Shown here in pieces: positions 57,011 to 64,000 of a stretch of DNA of 64,000 nt. The stretch lies in NCBI RefSeq assembly GCF_963082655.1, contig NC_081552.1, positions 53,473,286 to 53,537,285 of the forward strand, in the 5' to 3' direction. Each line of letters begins with the position of its first letter. The stretch's first letter is position 1. The notes under the pieces are model-generated. The model saw only the letters and a list, made by a program, of their open reading frames with translations. It had not been told where the DNA came from and did no database searches. Both the position numbers and the translations under genes were made by a program. This DNA is from Stomoxys calcitrans. Taxonomy: Eukaryota > Arthropoda > Insecta > Diptera > Muscidae.

Positions 57011-57976
57011 TTCACAACCTCATACCTTTAATTGAACCCCTTATTGTCATGATTGGTGTATACAGTTGTTTGGTGGAGGGCGTCTATATGAGGGTTGTGC
57101 GCCACACTGCCACGTGAGCACAAATTTGAATGACGCAAATTATTAGGTCAAATAACCTATTGGAGGCGATTTTAGGAGGTAAAGGACCACCTAGATTCAT
57201 GGACACAAAGTTTAATGTCGTATTCGTAATCTGCTCTCAAATGCCTTTCATTTCAGTTTTATATAGCTGTGATAGAGTAAAATTCCTATTTGGGGGGCGT
57301 TTTGGGGGTGGGACATAATTTTTTATGTTATATTCGTAATCAACTCCCGAATACATTTCATTTGAGTCCCATATTTATATGTACGTCCAATATGTTTGTT
57401 TGGTGTACTTTTGGGATTGGAGTGGCTCCTGGGTTCCTTGAGTCCAACTTTTAATACCATATTCGTATTCTACTTCTCAATATCTTTCATTTGATACCCG
57501 TATTGTCCCGATCGGTCAACTTTGATTTTGGGTGGAGTTTTTGGGGTAACGGGGGAGGGTCCGCCTCTTCCAATATCAACAAATTATAAAGCCTCTTCCT
57601 TCTTCCTGACGATATTCGTAATCTACTACCGAATGCCTTTCATTCGAGTCCCATGTTGTCATTATCGTCCAATATGCCTATTTGAAGGAGTTTTGGGGTC
57701 GAGACAGCCCCGACCCCAAATTTTGATATCAAATTTGTAATCTCCTCCCAAAGACCTTTCATTTGAGTCCCATATTGGCCCGATAGGTTCACTTTTATTT
57801 TTGAGTGGTACTTTTGGGGTAAGGGGGAGGGTCCGCCCCCCTTGATATGTCAAAAAATCATATAGCTTATTGCTCCTTCGTTCGGTTTTCCTTGAGCGGT
57901 TTTTGAGTCCATACGGAACAAACAAATTTATAAACCCACAAACAAACAAACACAAATAAATTTTTATGTATATAGA
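57010..57976 (-). mobile_element. Helitron-like family B, 5' half
   Basis: Reversed unit theme (CATTTGAGTCCCATATTGGC, GGTAAGGGGGAGGGTCCGCC), then the reversed leader TTTTTGAGTCCATACGGAAC and ACAAACAAACAAACACAAAT. On the minus strand it starts TCTATATACATAAAAATTTA at 57976, preceded by A, a typical Helitron 5' end. The 3' end is missing. Confidence 0.78.
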
Positions 57977-58974
57977 TTTATTTAGATTAATTAAGATAAG
58001 CAAGCATGCTGTCTAATTTTTATTCTCCTACATACGTCATGCGCAATCCTGTATAAAAAAAAGCCAACATATTTATGCAAAATAATCATCATTATCGCCT
58101 AAGTATTTCACAAAATATTCATACAGTTTAGCAATAAATATATTGGCGGTTTTACCATTTTGCTTTTCCGCTGAATCAAGGACGTCTGATTAAGAAATTG
58201 TGCTGTTTTTTCATTATTTATTTGTTTTTTTTTTTTTTTTTCTTTTGCTTTTTGTTCTTATGTTATTCTAAACAAATTTGTTTACTGTGAATGTGTTATT
58301 GCTTGATTTTGATGTGATAGCTAGTCGCTAGACGCTATTTTTAAAGTAACTTTGACATTGACTTTGAAGATAAGCAAAACAATTTTGTTTTTGTACACTC
58401 TCTGGTCTTTACTCTTCAAAAGATAAAGAAATTATAGAAAAAAAAAAAATCCATTTGGAGGGAGTGTTCGAACGCATTTTGAACTCGTTCATGTGGTAAG
58501 AGGGTATACAAATTGCTCTCACCATCTCTTTGCTCTATTTTGCTCACTCTCTGTTTCCGCCCAACGAAATGAGTTAGACAAATACTTATTCAAATTTTAT
58601 CAGAAGGCACAAGGTGTGCTTTTTTGCGTGAGGTTGCTGTTGTTGGCGTTGTCTACTTTGTTTTTTTTTTTTCATGACATGTGCCGGTAATACTAAAATC
58701 TTCACTAAATGACGTCTATGATGTACTCTATGATGGGTCATATATTTTCGATTTTTTTTCGTCCCAGAATAAACATTTCAATGATATTTTCTTAGAAGAC
58801 AAAACTGAAATGAAATAGTCTCCAAAGCTCAAATATCAGTTGCAACGTCTAACGATAAAATGTCAAAAAAAATTTGTAAAACCCTAATTTTATTGACACA
58901 TTCTCTTAACACTACCTAAGCTTGAAAAGATCTTTTACTTTGTATTTTAAAATTCTTATCTTTTTATACCCTCC
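57977..58974. other. Unique AT-rich stretch
   Basis: T and A runs dominate (for example 58214-58240). No gene, RNA or known repeat identified. A short frame at 58493-58690 has no recognisable features. Confidence 0.55.
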
Positions 58975-59510
58975 ACCACAGGATGGGGGTATACAAATTT
59001 CGTCATTCTGTTTCTAACACCTCGAAACATGCGTCTAAGACCCCATAAAGAATATATATTCTTGATCTTGATCGTCATGTCATTTTAAGTCGAAAGCACG
59101 TTAACCTTCGAAGGAGTAAAGCTAGCCGCTTCAAATTTTGCACAAATACTTTTTATTAGTGTAGGTCGGTTGGTATTGTAAATAGTCCAAATCGGTCCAT
59201 GTTCTGATATAGCTGTCATATAATCCAATCTAGGGTCTTGACTTCTTGAGCCTCTAGAGGGCGCAATTCTCGTCCGATTTAACTGAAATTTTGGACGTAG
59301 TGTTTTGGTAGCACTTCCAACAACTGTGCTAAGTATGATTCAAATCGGTTCATAATCTGGTATAGCTGTCATATAAACCTATATTGGGTCTTGACTTCTT
59401 GAGCCTCTAAAGGGCGCAATTCTCGTCCGATTTAACTGAAATTTTGCACGTAGTCTTTTGTTACGACTTCCAATAACTATGCTAAATCAGTATAGAACCT
59501 GATATAGCTG
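58975..59510 (+). mobile_element. HINE-like element, subfamily A1, microsatellite deleted and 3' truncated
   Basis: It starts TATACCCTCCACCACAGGAT; the core is CATAAAGAATATATATTCTT. TTTTAAGTCG then joins AAAGCACGTTAACC, so the whole GTCY run is missing; GTCG occurs at both sides of the deleted segment in other copies. Two array units follow and the element stops at GATATAGCTGG, next to Helitron B. Confidence 0.85.
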
Positions 59511-60711
59511 GTCCCCCAAACATTTAGCGTTGAAAATCATATCAGCATCGTGCTCTTCTCGCAAATACATTAATTGAAACCCCATTTCGCCATTGATTCA
59601 TGGAAAGTTCATGGGATGAAGCTTCCCCCAAACAATTGGCCGCAAAAGTGGTTATTAAATTCGTTTTCTAATCTCAAATACGTTCCATATTTGTACTCTT
59701 TAGGCGGTGTTTTGGAGAAGGGGCGGTGCTCCAAATACATGGTCCCACATTTGGATATCAGATTCGTATTCTACTCCCAAATACCTTTATTTGAGCCCCA
59801 CATTGTGATGGTCAGTAAATAATTGCTGTTTGTGGGGTGTATTGGGTAGACCCCCAGCAAATTTGGGCGGCCACTCATTGGCTTGGCCTTACAAAGGGAT
59901 ATAAGATTTGTGTTCTACTCTAAAATAACTCTTATTTGATTCTCATATTGCAATGGTCAGCAGATACGTTCTATTTGGGTGATGTTATTGGGTCCCCACA
60001 TAGACACTTTTTCCCGAAAATTGGTATCAAGTTCGTGCTTTATTCCCAAAGACCTTTCATTTGAATCCCATATTGCTTTGGTCGAAATTTTTTAATCTTT
60101 GGGGGGTGATTTTGGGTAGGGGCGACGCCACAAACACTTGGTCCCACATTTGCATATCAGAATTGTATGCTACACTCAAATACCTTTATTTGAGTCCCAT
60201 ATTGGCATATCAGTAAATAAGCCATATTTGGGGTGTGTTTCGAGGAAGGGGTGGACCCCCAGAAACTTGATCCCACAATTGGATATCAGATTCGTATTTT
60301 ACTCGCAAACACCTTTCATTGTAATCCCATATTGTTGTTTTGGAGGTTAAGGGTGATCCCCCAAACACTTGGTCCGATAATTGAATATCAGATATGTTTT
60401 TCAATCTTAAATACCTTTCATTTGAGTCCCATATTGTCGTGATTGGTCGACATATATATTTGGTAGGTTTTGGGGGTGGGGCGCCCACCCTAGGTACCCC
60501 ATCCCAATTTTGGATACTAGAGATTTGGCGTTTCTGAAAATTAGGGTAAGGGGGAGGGTCCGCCCCCCTTCAGATAACACAAAATTTAGTATCCTATTTT
60601 CATCACGGGATTATTATGCACCATCTGTGAATATTTGAAGAAAATCGGTTCAGCCGTTTTTAAGTCTATTCGGAACAGACAAACACACAAACAAATACAA
60701 GTTGATTTGTA
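59511..60711 (-). mobile_element. Helitron-like family B, 5' portion
   Basis: Reversed units (TTTGAGCCCCACATTGTGAT, GGACCCCCAGAAACTTGATC), GGGTAAGGGGGAGGGTCCGC, and the reversed leader AATCGGTTCAGCCGTTTTTA, ACACACAAACAAATACAAGT. The 5' TC terminus is lost where an A1 HINE begins at about 60711. Confidence 0.75.
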
Positions 60712-63226
60712 TACCCTCCATCGCAGGATGGGAGTATACTAATTTCGTTATTCTGTTTGTAACTCAAACAAGTAAAAAGGCGTTAAGTTTGGCCGGGCCG
60801 AACTTTGGATACCCACCACCTCGGCTATATATGTAAACCACCTTTCGTCAAAATCCGATGCAAAACTCATAACTTATGTCCCATAGCAGAAATATGTGGA
60901 GGGGCTTAACTTTACTCTTTGTCCCAAATTTCGGCAACATCGGACAATAAATGCGCTTTTTATGGCCCCAAAACCTAAAACCGAGAGATCGGTCTATATG
61001 GCAGCTATATCCAAATGTGGACCGATCAGTGCGATAATGCAGAAGTATGTCAAGGGACTTAACTTTACTCACTGTCCCAAATTTCGGCGACATCGGACAA
61101 TAAATGCGTGTTTTATGGGCCTAAGACCCTAAATCGGAGGATCGGTGTATATGGCAGCTATATCCAAATCTGGACCGATCTGAGCCAAATTCACAGAGGA
61201 CGTCGGAGGGCCTAAGACAACGCACTGTCCCAAATTTCAGCAAAATCGGATAATAATCGTAGCTTTTGTGGGCATATAACCCTAAATCGGAGGATCGGTC
61301 TATATGGCAGCTATATCCAAATGTGAACCGATCTAAGCCAAATTGACGAAGGACGTTGTAGGGCCTAACACAACTCACTGCCTCAAATCATAGCAAAATC
61401 GGCTAATAAATGTGGCTTTTATGGGCCTAAGACCCTAAATTTGAGGATCGGTCTATATGACAGCTATATCCAAATCTGAACCGATCTGAGCCATATTGAC
61501 GGAGGATGGCGAATGGCCTAACACAACACTCTGTCCTAAATTTCATCAAAATTGGATAATAAATGTGGCTTTTATGGGCCTAAGACCCCAAATCGGAGGA
61601 TCGGTCTATATGGCAGCTATATCCAAATCTAGACCGATCTGAGCCAAATTGACGGAGGATATCGAAGGGCCTAACACAACTCACTGTCCCAAATTTCAGC
61701 AAAATCGGATTATAAATGTAGCTTTTATGGGCCTATGACACTAAATCGGAGGATCGGTCTATATGGGAGGTATACCCAAATCTGAACCGATCTGAGCCAA
61801 ATTTACAAAGGACGTCGAGGGGCCTAAGACAACTCACTGTCCCAAATTTCAGCAAAATCGGATAATAAATGTGGCTTTTATGGGCCTAAGATCCTAAATC
61901 GAAGGATCGGTCTATATGGCAGCTATATCTAAATCTGAACCGATCGGAGCCCAATTGACGGAGGATGTCGAAGGGCCTAACACAACTCACTGTCCCAAAT
62001 TTCAGCAAAATCGGATAATAAAAGTGGCTTTTATTGGCTTTAGACCCTAAATCGGCGGATCGGTCTATATGGGGGCTATATCAAGATATAGTCCGATATA
62101 GTCCATCTTCGAACTTAACCTGCTTATGGACAAAAAAAGAATCTGTGCAAAGTTTCAGCTCAATATCTCAATTTTTAAAGGCTGTAGCGTGATTTCAACA
62201 GACAGACGGACAGACGGACGGACATGTCTAGATCGTCTTAGATTTTCACGCTGATCAAGAATATATATACTTTATAGGGTCGGAAATGGATATTTCGATG
62301 TGTTGCAAACGGAATGACAAAATGAATATACCCCCATCCTTCGGTGGTGGGTATAAAAATATTCGTCTAAGACCCCATAAAGTATATATAGTCTTGATTT
62401 TCATGACATTTTAAGACGATCTAGCCATGTCCGTCCGTTTGTCTGTCGAAAGCACGCTAACTTTTGGAGGAGTTAAGCTAGACACTTGAAATTTTACACA
62501 TATACATCCAATTGATGTGGGTCGTTAGGGATTGCAAATGGGTCATATCGGTGTTTTGATATAGCTGTCATATAAACCAATCTCGGATCTTGACTTCTTC
62601 AGCCACTAGAGAGCGTTATTGTAAGTCATGTTTTATTATGACTTACAATAACTGTGCCAATTATGGCGCAAATCCGTGCATAACCTGATATAGCTGCCAT
62701 ATAAACTTGATCTTGAATATTGACTTCTTGAGGCACTATAGGGCGCAATTCTTATCAGATTTTTTTGAAATTTTGTTATGACTTGCAACAACTGTGCTGA
62801 GTATGGTTCAAATGGGTCTATAGCCTGATATAGCTGCCGTATAAACCGATCTTGAATCTTGACTTCTTTTGAGCCACTAGAGGGCGCAATTCATATCCGA
62901 TTTGTACAACGACTTCTCCCATGTCCTTCAACATACGTGCCCAATATGGTCTGAATCGGTCAATAGCCTGATACAGCTCCCCTATAAACCGATTTTAATT
63001 CTTGAGCCTCTAAAGGGCGCAATTCTTATTCGATTTGGCTAAAATCTTACACAATGACTTCTACAATAGTCTCTAACATTTTATTCGATTTTGGTCCGAA
63101 TCGGACCATAATTTGATATAGCTGAAATAGCATATCAATTTTTTGGGAAAAGAACTCGACAAATGCGATTCATGGTGGAGGGTATGTTAGTTTCGGCCCG
63201 GCTGAACTTGGCACGCTTTTACTTTT
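60711..63226 (+). mobile_element. HINE-like element, subfamily A1, split by an A2 element
   Basis: The left part (60711-60764) is the A1 5' end: TATACCCTCCATCGCAGGAT to TTCTGTTTGTAACT. The right part (62360-63226) resumes with ATTCGTCTAAGACCCC, core, GTCC run (62428-62446), diverged array units and the 3' block with TTCGGCCCGGCTGAA and CACGCTTTTACTTTTT. Deleting the A2 insert gives almost exactly the A1 order, with about ten bases lost. Confidence 0.85.
60767..62359 (-). mobile_element. HINE-like element, subfamily A2, complete, inside an A1 element
   Basis: The plus strand runs from AACAAGTAAAAAGGCGTTAA with hairpin GGCCGGGCC to CCTTCGGTGGTGGGTATA. Array units start at 61141, 61294, 61447, 61600, 61753, 61906 and 62059, all 153 bp apart, one unit more than the copy at 50827-52274. 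It contains the GGAC run near 62204-62222 and core ATCAAGAATATATATACTTT. Confidence 0.93.
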
Positions 63227-64000
63227 TAATTATAAGTTTTTTATAATTTTTCTATTTGATTAAATTGGCAATTTAGCTTAACTTTAACTTGATTTTTCCA
63301 AATTGAACATAAAGAGTCACTTAATGTATTTATCCTTATAAACACAATTTGACTTCCAATTAGTTGCAATGAAATTGGTGACCAACTCCTCAATTTTTCT
63401 AAATAACAACTGTTCTTGAGGGGTAAAAGTAGAACCTAAGCAATAGAGAGATGCTCTTCTTCTACTTCTTTTGCTAATGTACTGGCAAATGCATGCGTAC
63501 ACCAATACATGTGCATTATGGCACATTGTTTGTGCATAAAATATTTTGGTTAATTTGTGGGTATTAAATGTCTTATAAAGTTGTTTTTGTTGCTGATATC
63601 TGCTTTAGGCATTGTCGTTATTATTGTTGCCATTGCTTGCTGCTGCCGTATTCTGTATGAAAGAAAGCTTGGGCAGGTCTTTTTGTGCTGTGAGTTTGGC
63701 GATTAACAAAACAACGACAACCACAACAATAGCAATATCATCACATCAACGAATTATTACGTTGTTTTGCTGCGCTACTGTTGTTGGTGTTTAGAACCAG
63801 CTCGGCAGTTTGTTCGTTCGTTCATCTGTCTGACGCTCATCTCTTGCTTGCCATCCCTCGTACTCAAAGCAATTGTTTTTTGTTGTTGGGGCTTGTTGTC
63901 AATATTGATAATACTAATACTTGTTGTTGTGTGTGGTTGGGATAGATGAATGGTCGTTTTTATGTCGCTACTACCGTCGCGTCGTTTAGTCAGTTAGTCG
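63227..64000. other. Unique stretch, intron-like, no recognised gene
   Basis: AT-rich to 63600, then CAA/CAG/TTG-rich sequence typical of fly introns and UTRs (ACAACGACAACCACAACAAT). Frames at 63612-63794 and 63767-63949 are low-complexity. The window ends inside this stretch. Confidence 0.5.

Noticed and set aside
1..64000. A multi-gene biosynthetic, defence or other coordinated system
   Set aside because: No intact gene was found in the window; the organisation is fully accounted for by nested transposons, simple repeats and unique AT-rich DNA.

Overview
This 64 kb window looks like non-coding DNA from a higher dipteran fly, most likely a calyptrate such as a muscid. I found no intact host gene, rRNA gene or functional tRNA gene. 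The fly assignment is from memory: the dominant repeat carries the conserved core of the Drosophila INE-1/DINE-1 (mini-me) element, a block around TATAAAGTATATATATTCTT followed by a (GTCY)n microsatellite. The species cannot be fixed from the window alone.

About two thirds of the window is nested mobile-element DNA from a few families. (1) HINE-like elements (Helentron-associated interspersed elements): about 21 copies in subfamilies A1 (ends TATACCCTCCACC), A2 (TATACCCACCACC), A3 and a divergent A4. Each has the INE-1-like core near its 5' end, a 153-bp tandem array in the body, and a GC-rich 3' hairpin (TTCGGCCNGGCCGAA) ending near CTTTTACTTGTTT. (2) A Helitron-like family 'B', with 5' TC, 3' CTAG, insertion between A and T, and a body of degenerate 120-160 bp repeats. 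(3) A 236-240 bp mariner-derived MITE with TTGGGTTGCCC inverted ends and TA target duplications, plus one fragment that still encodes part of the transposase. (4) A tRNA-related SINE, which is free-standing in one place and built into the 3' part of family B in others. (5) A second dispersed family 'D' with one B-box-like sequence. (6) Low-complexity AT-rich repeats and a GTAC-rich degenerate repeat field.

Layout: 1-1.65 kb is an ATTTT microsatellite joined to an A2 element. 2.8-15.4 kb is a Helitron-B block interrupted by four HINE copies, a MITE and nested SINEs. 15.5-18.4 kb is an A2 fragment plus a full-length Helitron B. 18.4-31 kb is mostly unique AT-rich DNA with isolated insertions. 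31-49.5 kb is again dense in Helitron B, HINE and mariner copies. 49.5-52.7 kb is the GTAC-rich field with one near-complete A2 element. 52.7-59 kb is mostly unique DNA with microsatellites, SINE pieces and reversed Helitron-B fragments. 59-63.2 kb holds A1, Helitron B and an A2 element inserted inside an A1 element. The unique stretches carry CAG, CAA, GA, TC and GT runs and look like fly intron or intergenic DNA.

Most open reading frames come from the 153-bp HINE arrays: 153 is divisible by three, so any open frame continues from unit to unit. The most informative content is the nesting order, the shared 153-bp unit with its conserved inverted repeat, the Helitron that carries a SINE at a fixed position, and two unexplained long hairpins.
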